A DNA stretch of 48,424 nt, taken from CAYUCJ01 sp049282265 (lineage in GTDB: Bacteria; Desulfobacterota; DSM-4660; Desulfatiglandales; Desulfatiglandaceae). The position numbers and the translations under genes were made by a program. The notes beneath the pieces were generated by a model. It was not told the DNA's origin and ran no database searches. It saw only the letters and a list, made by a program, of their open reading frames with translations. Each line of letters begins with the position of its first letter. The first letter of the stretch is position 1. This document shows, in pieces, positions 1 through 7,311 of this stretch. The DNA lies in NCBI GenBank assembly GCA_049282265.1, contig JBAPTR010000032.1, positions 1 through 48,424 on the forward strand, given 5' to 3'.

Positions 1-26
1 TGGGCCTCAAAATCAATCCTTTTCAT
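1..26 (-). CDS. Start of a truncated gene, possibly an amidohydrolase
   Basis: An ATG on the minus strand at position 26 is preceded by a good ribosome binding site (GAGGAAAGG, about 5 bases upstream). It opens a frame reading MKRIDFEA before the window ends. N-termini of this kind occur in amidohydrolase-2 family proteins, and an amidohydrolase already lies upstream in the same cluster, but eight codons cannot establish the family. It would be the last visible member of the minus-strand catabolic cluster. Confidence 0.4.
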
Positions 27-47
27 GTTTTCCTTTCCTCGATCTTA

Positions 48-331
48 TGGACTTCGTAAAACGTCTTGAGGGCTGGCCTTCCAAGGAAGTCGTGGCTCCC
101 AAGAGCCAGGCAAACGGCATATTCCTGTGGTTAAAATTTTCGCCTTTCTTGACCTCGAACAAAATTGAACGTTTTGAAACTGGCTCCAATGGCTACCCTT
201 AAACTCCGAATAGTCGTCCATCCCCTCCGAAGTGTTTAGAAAGCGTCTGAAAAAGAGTGTCAGGTTCGGTTCCACTTCGTTGCTCAAAGGCTGCTGCTTG
301 CGGCATAAACCAGCTTTTTACGATTCCTTCA
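48..331 (+). repeat. Possible diverged, longer member of the hairpin element family
   Basis: This gene-free stretch begins with GACTTCGTAAAACGTC (51-66), which resembles the first hairpin of the element at 12857. It ends with CTTTTTACGATTCCTTCAA (314-332), which resembles the end of the copies at 13000 and 48055. The interior is unrelated to the other copies and includes a GCTGGC/GCCAGG inverted pair near 73-111. An 80-codon minus-strand frame in it shows no recognisable protein features. Membership of the family is an inference from the two ends only. Confidence 0.33.
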
Positions 332-345
332 AGCCTTGATGATCA

Positions 346-395
346 AAGGGATGTCTTTTAACTAACGGTATTTCCAAAGAAAAAAGACACCCCTT
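346..395. other. Inverted repeat / stem-loop downstream of the TRAP binding protein gene
   Basis: Arms AAGGGATGTCTTTT (346-359) and AAAAGACACCCCTT (382-395) can pair over 13 of 14 positions. They lie 17 bases past the stop codon of the minus-strand dctP gene. The place suits a transcript-end or mRNA-stabilising structure. There is no U-rich run after the stem on the minus strand, so a classical intrinsic terminator is not clearly supported. Confidence 0.45.
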
Positions 396-411
396 GGCAG
401 TCGGCTTTCGG

Positions 412-1425
412 TTACCTGTCCCGGAATTTGGCCAATAAATCGACAAATTTATTCCCGATGGGACCGGAGATTTTCCTTACCTCCGGGTAAAGGGCGTAAG
501 CATCTTTTAGATACAGGCTCTTCTCCTCCGGAGTTAATTCATAGATTTTCCCGCCTTTTGAAAGGATATTCTTCTTGATCTCATCGTAATACTTCCGTGT
601 TTCACGATAGGTCCAGGGCTTTATCTCCTTTATCCCCTCCTCAAATATCTCTTTGTCGCCCTTGGTCAAGGCATTCCATTTCTTGAGATTCATGGTGACT
701 ACTTCGATATTATTACTAAAGCCGGTATCAACTATATACGGGCTCACTTCGTAGAGCTTCAGGCCATTTACGATATCCCAAATCAGCATATAACCATCAA
801 TAACGCCTCTTTGCAGGGCCAGGTAAAGTTCACTGGGTGGCATGAAAACAGGGCTCGCGCCCCACTGCTTCGCCAGTGTTGACTGCCATCTTCCTGCAAG
901 TCTCATTTTTTGACCCACCCAATCTTTCGGTGTCTTCAGGAATTTGGTCTTGTCGGGAAAAATACAGGAACCGCTGTATTGGATGAAGAGGGGACGAATT
1001 TTTTTCTGCTTGAAAAGCTTGATCATAGTTGGTTCCACAGCCTCCTGCATCTCGAGGAACTTGTCAAGCTTGTAGGCACCGTAAATCTCGAAGATACTCA
1101 GCGCTGGAATTTTACCTGTTATGAAAGATACCGGACCCGTTGAAATGTCCGCGATGCCCCTCGAAACCGCATCCACAAACTGGGGTTTCTTGATGAGGGA
1201 AGCACCGTAAAAATACTTGAACTTAATCCTCCCGTCTGTCCGTTCCTCCACAAAGTCACCCAACCGTTTGATAGTCTTAGACTTCATATCCATCGGGGGG
1301 TTGGCAATCCCACATTTCAACACCATGGGGTGTTTCTTATCATAGGCATGGCCGGAAATGGGAAAGGATAAAGTGAACGCAATTACACAGGCAAACAATA
1401 CGAGAACAACTTGCATTTTTTTCAT
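412..1425 (-). CDS. TRAP transporter substrate-binding protein (DctP family)
   Basis: A 337-residue periplasmic solute-binding protein of a tripartite ATP-independent periplasmic transporter. Residues 1-27 form a Sec signal peptide (MKKMQ, then a hydrophobic run ending near SGHA). The mature part has the family pattern, including the segment PPSELYLALQRGVIDGY that carries the usual conserved region around the ligand-binding arginine, here with Arg before the GVIDG turn. Start ATG has an AAGGAGG site 6-8 bases upstream. No dctQ or dctM partner is adjacent: the neighbour upstream is an amidohydrolase and downstream is a gene-free stretch. It is therefore an orphan binding protein within this window and must pair with membrane subunits elsewhere or to the left of the window. 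Ligand unknown; cluster context suggests a carboxylate or aromatic acid. Confidence 0.88.
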   Translation of the reverse strand: MKKMQVVLVLFACVIAFTLSFPISGHAYDKKHPMVLKCGIANPPMDMKSKTIKRLGDFVEERTDGRIKFKYFYGASLIKKPQFVDAVSRGIADISTGPVSFITGKIPALSIFEIYGAYKLDKFLEMQEAVEPTMIKLFKQKKIRPLFIQYSGSCIFPDKTKFLKTPKDWVGQKMRLAGRWQSTLAKQWGASPVFMPPSELYLALQRGVIDGYMLIWDIVNGLKLYEVSPYIVDTGFSNNIEVVTMNLKKWNALTKGDKEIFEEGIKEIKPWTYRETRKYYDEIKKNILSKGGKIYELTPEEKSLYLKDAYALYPEVRKISGPIGNKFVDLLAKFRDR

Positions 1426-1483
1426 GTCTTTTCCTCCTTGTCTGTAGGTTAGAAGCTTGCTATCCTATCGATTTTTACATAAC

Positions 1484-2440
1484 TCAGCCCAATTTGAGCA
1501 AACGTATGGCATTACCACCCAATATTTTTATCTTTTCCTCTTGTGGTATGGGCATCGTCTTTACACCGATCAGGTTTTCCCGAATAAAATCCTCTCCATC
1601 CTGGGCCCCAAAAGGATAGTCTGAGCCGTAAAGCATGCGTTCACCGCCGAAAAAGGCGTATCCACAGAGAAAAGCTCCCGGTGTACCATCAACAGCGGTA
1701 TCGCCGTAAATGTTTCCCCAGTACTCGGAAATGTGCCTTGGAAGCTTATCCTTTAAAAATTTATTGAAATTCTGCTCAATCCTCCGCTGAAAAAACGGGA
1801 AATAGTTCCCGAGGTGGTGGGTCACGATCTTCATGGTGGGGAACCGATCCAGCACGCCGCCGAAAATGAGACGCCACAAGGCCTGGGTCCCGTCATAATC
1901 CCAGCCGAACACATGCAGAAACCGCCAGGAATGGTCCATGTCCATTAGAGGAGAGCAATCCCAGTGGGTGCCATGAATGAGGATGGGCAAGTCGTGTTTC
2001 ACGACCTGTTCATAGAAGGGATAAAATTCGGGGTCATCCAGTCCCCTACCGTTTTGGCTCGACGAAATGGTCACGCCCCGGCAGTCCAGTTCGTTGATGC
2101 ACCGCTTGAGTTCATCCATCGTTCCTTTCATATCCGAAAGATGGAATATGCAGATATTCACGAATTTGTCCGGATAGGCCCTGCAGAGGGCATGATTGTC
2201 CTGATTGGACAATCGGCATACCTCTGTAGCGTCTTCGTCGCTGAGTCCCAAAAGGACAGGCGTAGTCTGACATATCGCCTGCATATCAACCCCGTATTTT
2301 TCCATAAGGCTCAGTCTTGCCTCGGGATCGGCATTTTGAGGAGGGTAGGGAAATTCTTTGCCGTCACCATAGTACTTCGCTTTTCCCATCATTTTCCCCA
2401 CGGACTCTGATATATGATGGCAATAAACATCAATGATCAT
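1484..2440 (-). CDS. Amidohydrolase-2 / ACMSD-like family metal-dependent hydrolase
   Basis: A 318-residue protein of the TIM-barrel amidohydrolase-2 family, which includes aminocarboxymuconate-semialdehyde decarboxylase and gamma-resorcylate decarboxylase. It starts MIIDVYCHHIS, so the usual HxH metal motif of strand 1 is replaced by a CHH arrangement. Other expected landmarks are present: a His in LPILIHGTHWD (about residue 156), a His pair in KIVTHHLG (about 210), and an Asp in MLYGSDYPFG near residue 275, the usual final metal or catalytic Asp. Start ATG has AAGGAAGGAG upstream. It lies between a decayed LivK gene and a TRAP binding protein in the same direction. Members usually decarboxylate or hydrolyse small (often aromatic) acids; the substrate here cannot be named. 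Confidence 0.82.
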   Translation of the reverse strand: MIIDVYCHHISESVGKMMGKAKYYGDGKEFPYPPQNADPEARLSLMEKYGVDMQAICQTTPVLLGLSDEDATEVCRLSNQDNHALCRAYPDKFVNICIFHLSDMKGTMDELKRCINELDCRGVTISSSQNGRGLDDPEFYPFYEQVVKHDLPILIHGTHWDCSPLMDMDHSWRFLHVFGWDYDGTQALWRLIFGGVLDRFPTMKIVTHHLGNYFPFFQRRIEQNFNKFLKDKLPRHISEYWGNIYGDTAVDGTPGAFLCGYAFFGGERMLYGSDYPFGAQDGEDFIRENLIGVKTMPIPQEEKIKILGGNAIRLLKLG

Positions 2441-2510
2441 GCTCTTCTCCTTCCTTTTACGTTTGAGTTCTTATGGCTTTTCCACTTGAAGGCATCGCAA
2501 AGGACCGCCA

Positions 2511-2953
2511 TCAGGATTTCCCTTGCAACTCTTGTATGGAAAGCAATTTGGCTTCCGGTGTTATCTCCTTGTAAATTCCTCCGGAGACAATCTTACAGAT
2601 AAAGGGGAATTTCTTGCCCTTGAGCCATTGAATAATGCCGACAGGCGTTGCAGCAACGTTTTTGTCGTTGAATTTGATATGACCTCCTATGGTATCCAGA
2701 TCGGTGTCGGCAAGGGCCTTTCGAAGGATCTCTTTATCAAGGCTTTGAGCCCGCCTGAGCGCATCGGCCACGATCTCATAGCCAAGATAGAATTGCCCGA
2801 TAGGCTGTGTCCATTCTTTTCCGGACGCCTTTTCTTACGCCTCCTTATAGTTAGGGGTTTGGACGCAATATCTGTGGATACGGGATATCCGTCAATGTGG
2901 CTTGGGTCCCAAAGGGGACAACTCTGCGATGACTCTTGATGCGAAAAATGCAT
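2511..2953 (-). pseudogene. Decayed C-terminal part of a branched-chain amino acid ABC transporter binding protein (LivK type)
   Basis: The frame ending at 2511 gives a readable LivK-type C-terminus, including EWTQPIGQFYLGYE, ADALRRAQSLDKE and TIGGHIKFNDKN. Going upstream in the same frame there is an in-frame TAA inside ...NPNYKEA-stop-EKASGKEW, where the family usually has Tyr. Further upstream the family-like piece LWDPSHIDGYPVSTDIAS is in a different frame, so a frameshift is also needed. The N-terminal two-thirds of the gene (about 250 residues) is absent, as the VOC gene ends at 3006. Nonsense change, frameshift and truncation together indicate a remnant rather than a sequencing slip. 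No other liv genes are in the window. Confidence 0.75.
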
Positions 2954-3005
2954 TCACGACAACCGAAAACGCCTCAGCCTTGAAAATATCATGTAGGATT
3001 ACAAT

Positions 3006-3434
3006 CTATTGGTATTCAACCAGTTCTATGGTAGATCCTTCAAAATCCGTCATATAGGTGGCCCATACCCCCGGGCGGAGATTTTGGGGCGGACAATTGA
3101 AATGAACCCCGGCTGCCGACAGCCGTTCATAAATTTGGTGGATATCCTTGACGGCAAGGGCGAAATGAGTGAGCCCGGCATCACACTGATTTTTCCGACT
3201 TAGCTCTTCACCTTCAGGGGTGTAGTATTGAAATAATTCCAGCCTGGCACCATGACCCTTGAGCATAACGACATGAGCGTCCGCACCAGGCAGGCCCACT
3301 ACCCTTGAAAACATTTCACCGCTGTAGTGATCCCTGTCCCAATCCACTTCAAAACCCAACAGGTCTCTGTAAAACGCGAGGGCCCTCTGCATATCCTTTA
3401 CTGAAATAGCTACATGATGCCATGTGGAATCCAC
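3006..3434 (-). CDS. Glyoxalase / VOC family protein
   Basis: A 142-residue vicinal-oxygen-chelate protein with the two expected beta-alpha-beta-beta-beta repeats. Candidate metal ligands are His near residue 6-7 (TWHHVAISVKD), Glu in RLELFQY (about 66), His in LTHFALAVKD (about 91) and Glu in TIELVEYQ at the C-terminus. The start is GTG with GAGGAG seven bases upstream. Within the cluster it follows the 3-hydroxyisobutyrate-dehydrogenase-like gene by 90 bases. Family roles include glyoxalase I, extradiol dioxygenase and methylmalonyl-CoA epimerase. Length and ligand pattern fit a glyoxalase/epimerase type, but the reaction cannot be fixed. Confidence 0.85.
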   Translation of the reverse strand: MDSTWHHVAISVKDMQRALAFYRDLLGFEVDWDRDHYSGEMFSRVVGLPGADAHVVMLKGHGARLELFQYYTPEGEELSRKNQCDAGLTHFALAVKDIHQIYERLSAAGVHFNCPPQNLRPGVWATYMTDFEGSTIELVEYQ

Positions 3435-3523
3435 AAGAAAACTCCTCTAACCTCCCGGACAAAACAGCATTGGTTCGTCCGGGAGGCAGGCGCGAAGAGC
3501 GCATATTCAAGAAAATTAGGGTG

Positions 3524-4414
3524 TTATTTCTTAATGCCTGCCAGTTCTTCCATCAGGGTAACGAGGGCAAAAAAATCCAAATCACCTTTTCCGGTGGCAA
3601 TCATTGTCCCGTAAAATTGGCGGATGATCGAGGTCATAGGCATGGGCACATTGTTGGCCTTCCCAGTGTCAAGGGCAATATCAAAATCCTTGGCCATCTG
3701 AGCAACCCGAAATGCAGGCGCAAAATTCCTGTCTTTCAGTGCCTGTGCCTTGTAACCCACCAGTGGTGAGGCGACCACGCTATTATTTACGATCTCAATC
3801 ATCTGCTCCCAGTCCATTCCGCCGGCCTCCCCAAAGGTAAGGGCCTCAGCGACCATGGCCGATGTGAGGCCGACCATCATATTCAGGACGAGCTTGAGGT
3901 ACCTGGCATTCTCTCCATTGCCCACATGAAATGATTTCTGACCCATAACCTCAAAAATATCCACACACTGATCATAGGCGTCTTTGGGACCGGAAGCGAA
4001 AATGGTCAGGGTCCCTGCTGTCGCCAGAGCGGTACTCCCGGATACCGGGGCCCTCAGATATTTGATGCCTTTTTTCTCGGCTGCTTCAGCAACGCGTGCC
4101 GAAGACACAGGAGATACCGTACTCATATCGATGTATATGGTCCCCGGTTTGGCACCCCCGAAGGCCCCATCAGGGCCGTATGAAACGGCTTCGAGAGCAC
4201 TGTCATCAGCGATCATGGAAATAACCACGTCTTGACCTTCCGCCAGAGCCTTTGCAGAGTCAGCCACCTGTGCGCCCTGATCGGCCAATTCCTTGCCTTT
4301 TTCCTTTGTCCTATTGTAGACCGTAACGGGATACCCGGCCTTGATAAGATTGGAAGACATGGGCACTCCCATCTTTCCCAAACCAATCCATCCTATTTTT
4401 TGTTTTTGTCCCAT
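3524..4414 (-). CDS. 3-hydroxyisobutyrate dehydrogenase-like NAD(P)-dependent oxidoreductase
   Basis: A 296-residue beta-hydroxyacid dehydrogenase. The N-terminal Rossmann fold shows IGWIGLGKMGVPMSSNL (GxGxMG pattern, residues about 6-22). The substrate-binding segment APVSGSTALATAGTL follows near residue 117-131. The catalytic lysine lies in NARYLKLVLNMM (about residue 173). The C-terminal all-helical domain is complete, so the length is normal. Start ATG has AAGGAGG upstream. Family members oxidise 3-hydroxyisobutyrate, tartronate semialdehyde or succinic semialdehyde-type substrates. With an acyl-CoA-producing dehydrogenase complex in the same run, oxidation of a small beta-hydroxyacid intermediate is a reasonable inference. 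Confidence 0.88.
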   Translation of the reverse strand: MGQKQKIGWIGLGKMGVPMSSNLIKAGYPVTVYNRTKEKGKELADQGAQVADSAKALAEGQDVVISMIADDSALEAVSYGPDGAFGGAKPGTIYIDMSTVSPVSSARVAEAAEKKGIKYLRAPVSGSTALATAGTLTIFASGPKDAYDQCVDIFEVMGQKSFHVGNGENARYLKLVLNMMVGLTSAMVAEALTFGEAGGMDWEQMIEIVNNSVVASPLVGYKAQALKDRNFAPAFRVAQMAKDFDIALDTGKANNVPMPMTSIIRQFYGTMIATGKGDLDFFALVTLMEELAGIKK

Positions 4415-4546
4415 ACCTAGCCTCCTTCACTATGCCATAAATTGATTGTTAAACTTAATGAACAGCCGAACTGGAACCGAATTCTTAAGTGATCCTCTTA
4501 TTACCTCCTTTCCGTGAATGTCACGCTTAACACACAAAATCCATTC

Positions 4547-4577
4547 TTGTTTCATATGCCGGTCTTGTTTGAAACAA
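4547..4577. other. Inverted repeat between the M24 and hydroxyacid dehydrogenase genes
   Basis: TTGTTTCA (4547-4554) and TGAAACAA (4570-4577) are perfect inverted copies separated by 15 bases. They sit 6 bases past the stop of the minus-strand M24 gene. It may be a processing or stabilising hairpin or a protein site. No U-tract follows, so a terminator is not clear. Confidence 0.35.
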
Positions 4578-4582
4578 TCCGT

Positions 4583-5839
4583 TTAGTATACCTCACAGCC
4601 AGGCAGCCCGCAGGAGATGAGATGATCACTGGGATAGTTTGTCATAATTTCGCAGCCATTCTCGGTCACCACCACTTCTTCCTCAATTCGAGCGGCCCCG
4701 GAGCCATCCTCAGCCCCGCACCAGGTCTCGACGGCAAAGGTCATGCCCTTCTTGAACTCGGTGGGATGATCAAAAGAGAAGCGGCGGGAGAGTATGGGGC
4801 GCTCCCAAAGGCTGAGCCCTATTCCATGCCCATACTGAAGAAGGAAGGCTTCGTCTTCATTGCGATAACCAAATTCTTCGGCTTTGGGCCAAACTGCAGC
4901 AACATCCGCTGTTGTGGCACCGGGTTTGATGACATCGATGCCGTCGGATAACCACTTGGAGCAGGTTTCATAGGCCTCAGCCTGGTATTTGTTGGGCTTA
5001 CCGCAGATAAAGGTTCGATAATAACAAGTGCGGTAGCCGTTGAAGGCATGCATCAAGTCCAAAAAGACCATGTCTCCCGGCTGAATCATTCTGTCGGAGA
5101 AGGTGTGTGAGTGCGGCTTGCCTCGCGCGCCGGAAACCGAATTCACACATTCAACTCTCTCGGCCCCGAGAAGAAAGAGCTTCTGGTTTGCCAATGCAAC
5201 CAGTTCGTGTTCTCTCGTTCCCGGACGGATGGCCCGGGCGATATCCTCATAAACCGCATCGACCATGGCCGCCGCCTGCTTGAGCAGCTCGATTTCATCG
5301 GGTGTCTTGACTTCCCTGGCATCAAGCAAGGCCTGCTGCCCATCAACCACCTCTATTCCTTCCTTTTCCAATGCGCGCAGCATGGGCATTTCCATCATGT
5401 CCACGCCCAGCGGCTCTTTTTCAATACCGTAGTCTGTCAACACGCGCTTAATCTGACGGGCAAAGGCATCTTCCACCCTCATGGCAGGGGGCAGGGCCCC
5501 CAGCATGGTGCTGATGGGGATCTCCATGCGGTCCCCCATCCAGGGAGAACTGATCCTCTTGGCCGGTACGGCGGGATCGAAAAGAAATGCCCCGCCTTCC
5601 CTGGGACAGATGGCGTAGCGATTCATCTTGTCTCTGCACCATTCACCGATATGGGTGCTGGTGATATATCGAATGTTATCGAAATTAAACGCCAAAACGG
5701 CCCCAAGTCCGTTTGCCTTCACAGAGGCCTGTGCCTTTTGAAAACGTTCTTCTCTGAGTCGCTGGAAATTGACACCGGCCTCCCAGTCGGAACCCACCAT
5801 TCCCCATGTAGCACTTGCATGCGGTTTATTGTACTGCAT
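4583..5839 (-). CDS. M24 family (pita-bread fold) peptidase/hydrolase-like protein
   Basis: A 418-residue creatinase/prolidase-fold protein. Residues 1-170 are the creatinase-type N-terminal domain, and the rest is the M24 catalytic domain. The conserved His of QYGHGIGLSLWERP and the glutamates of FAVETWCG and ARIEEEVVV are present. The first Asp ligand is D261 (VFLDLMH), but the second Asp, normally in the GYxxDxTRTF segment, is Cys272 (GYRTCYYRTF). The usual two-metal site is thus incomplete. That pattern is known for creatinase and ectoine-hydrolase-like relatives that break C-N bonds without the standard dimetal centre. Start ATG has GGGAGG upstream. Substrate unknown; a small amide or ring hydrolysis feeding the neighbouring dehydrogenases is an inference. 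Confidence 0.85.
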   Translation of the reverse strand: MQYNKPHASATWGMVGSDWEAGVNFQRLREERFQKAQASVKANGLGAVLAFNFDNIRYITSTHIGEWCRDKMNRYAICPREGGAFLFDPAVPAKRISSPWMGDRMEIPISTMLGALPPAMRVEDAFARQIKRVLTDYGIEKEPLGVDMMEMPMLRALEKEGIEVVDGQQALLDAREVKTPDEIELLKQAAAMVDAVYEDIARAIRPGTREHELVALANQKLFLLGAERVECVNSVSGARGKPHSHTFSDRMIQPGDMVFLDLMHAFNGYRTCYYRTFICGKPNKYQAEAYETCSKWLSDGIDVIKPGATTADVAAVWPKAEEFGYRNEDEAFLLQYGHGIGLSLWERPILSRRFSFDHPTEFKKGMTFAVETWCGAEDGSGAARIEEEVVVTENGCEIMTNYPSDHLISCGLPGCEVY

Positions 5840-5899
5840 ATCGCACCTCCCGGTTCTATGAATTGAATGAAGCTTTTGTCAACAGTTGCTTACCCATCT

Positions 5900-7291
5900 T
5901 TATCTTTTGGGGGAGTGAATGGCAAGGCTATTCCAATCCATAGCAGCCTCCATAACGGCCTCACTCAACGTAGGATGCGGCTTGATCGCTTGTGCCAGGT
6001 CTTCCACTGCTGCCTCCATGGTCATGGCCGTTACCGCCTCCCCGATGAGATCCGTTGCATGCTCTCCAAGAATGTGGACCCCCATGATCTCACCCGTTTC
6101 CGCATCGCCGATGATCTTTACAAAGCCGTTCTTGTTCCCCATTGCCTGGGCCGCGCCACTGTTCATGAAAGGGAACCTGCCCACCTTTATGGACCGCCCT
6201 CCGGCCTTTGCCTCTTCCTCGCTCAGGCCGATGGCCCCTATCTCGGTGAGCCCCCAAATGCAGCGTGGCACCAGGTTTGGCTTGACTTCTCTGTTTCCGC
6301 CCAGGATATTGGCCACGACGACCTCAGCCTCGGCCGAGGCCTTATGGGCCAGCATCTGACCTCCCACAAGATCACCGATAGCATATACCCCCGGCAGGCT
6401 TGTTTCAAGGCGTGAATTGACCTTGACAAATTGCCCGACCGTTTCGAGGCCAAGTCTGTCAGATTCTATGCCGTCCAAAACCGGCGCGCGGCCGGTGGCC
6501 ACAAGGAGCCTGTTCGCCCTGAGAGTAACCATCTTTCCCGAATGGTCTTCAAAAACGACTTCGACCTCTTTGCCCTTGATGCGAGCCTCCCTGGCCTTCG
6601 CCTTGAGATGAATTTTTGCCCCCCGCTGATCGAGCAGCCTGCCCATAGCCAACCTGATTTCTTTGTCTTCCGTGCCAAGTATGTCCGGCAACAGTTCAAG
6701 AATCGTCACATCACTGCCCAGGTTCAGGTAAATGGTAGCCATCTCAATGCCGATCACACCACCACCAATAATAACGATCTTTTCCGGAATATTTTCAGAA
6801 TCGAGGGCCTGGTCCGTGGTCTGAATGAAATGGCCATCCACCTTGATGAATGGGAGCACCAGCGGTCTGGATCCGGTAGCAAGAATAACGTGTCTTGCCT
6901 CATGCTCCCTGGTGGGACCTTCAATCGGGTGGACTTTGATGCGGCCGGGTGAGGTCAACTCCCCCAGACCTCGGGCCACATCTATTTTGTGGCTCCCCAT
7001 AATCGCTTCAAGGCCGCTCACCAATGTCTTTACCGTTCCCCTCTTGCGGGCCACCATCTTGTTCAAATCAACGGAAAGTGCCTCAATCCCGGTGAGCAAC
7101 TGCGAGGTTTTTGCCGCCTCCAGGAGCTTGGTATCGTAAATGAAACATTTGGTTGGAATGCAACCCCGGTTCAGGCATGTCCCGCCCAGGGCGTCTTTTT
7201 CTACCAAAAGGACCTTCAGTCCATGCTGGGCGCCCCTGATTGCGGCCACATAGCCGCCGGGGCCGCCACCGATTATCGCCAGGTCGTACAC
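5900..7291 (-). CDS. lpdA: Dihydrolipoyl dehydrogenase (E3)
   Basis: E3 component that reoxidises dihydrolipoamide with FAD and NAD+. The FAD-binding GGGPGGYVAA is at the N-terminus, the redox disulfide is in GGTCLNRGCIPTK, a second nucleotide-binding GGGVIGIEMA lies near residue 180, and the active-site HPTLSEAVMEA is near the C-terminus. The start is taken as GTG at 7291, giving MYDLAIIGGG, the standard E3 N-terminus of 463 residues. A TTG at 7303 would place the GGGAGGA ribosome site inside the coding region. It is the last of the four dehydrogenase-complex genes, 20 bases after E2, and should act with E1 and E2 in the cytoplasm. Confidence 0.95.
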   Translation of the reverse strand: MYDLAIIGGGPGGYVAAIRGAQHGLKVLLVEKDALGGTCLNRGCIPTKCFIYDTKLLEAAKTSQLLTGIEALSVDLNKMVARKRGTVKTLVSGLEAIMGSHKIDVARGLGELTSPGRIKVHPIEGPTREHEARHVILATGSRPLVLPFIKVDGHFIQTTDQALDSENIPEKIVIIGGGVIGIEMATIYLNLGSDVTILELLPDILGTEDKEIRLAMGRLLDQRGAKIHLKAKAREARIKGKEVEVVFEDHSGKMVTLRANRLLVATGRAPVLDGIESDRLGLETVGQFVKVNSRLETSLPGVYAIGDLVGGQMLAHKASAEAEVVVANILGGNREVKPNLVPRCIWGLTEIGAIGLSEEEAKAGGRSIKVGRFPFMNSGAAQAMGNKNGFVKIIGDAETGEIMGVHILGEHATDLIGEAVTAMTMEAAVEDLAQAIKPHPTLSEAVMEAAMDWNSLAIHSPKR

Positions 7292-7311
7292 GGCTCCTCC
7301 CAATTCTTTAG

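Noticed and set aside
45..287. 80-codon minus-strand frame
   Set aside because: No domain, no ribosome site and odd composition; it lies in a repeat-like gene-free stretch.
5111..5866. Long plus-strand frame of about 250 codons
   Set aside because: It is antisense to the M24 gene, whose protein has clear conserved motifs; His/Pro/Arg-rich composition is typical of a shadow frame.
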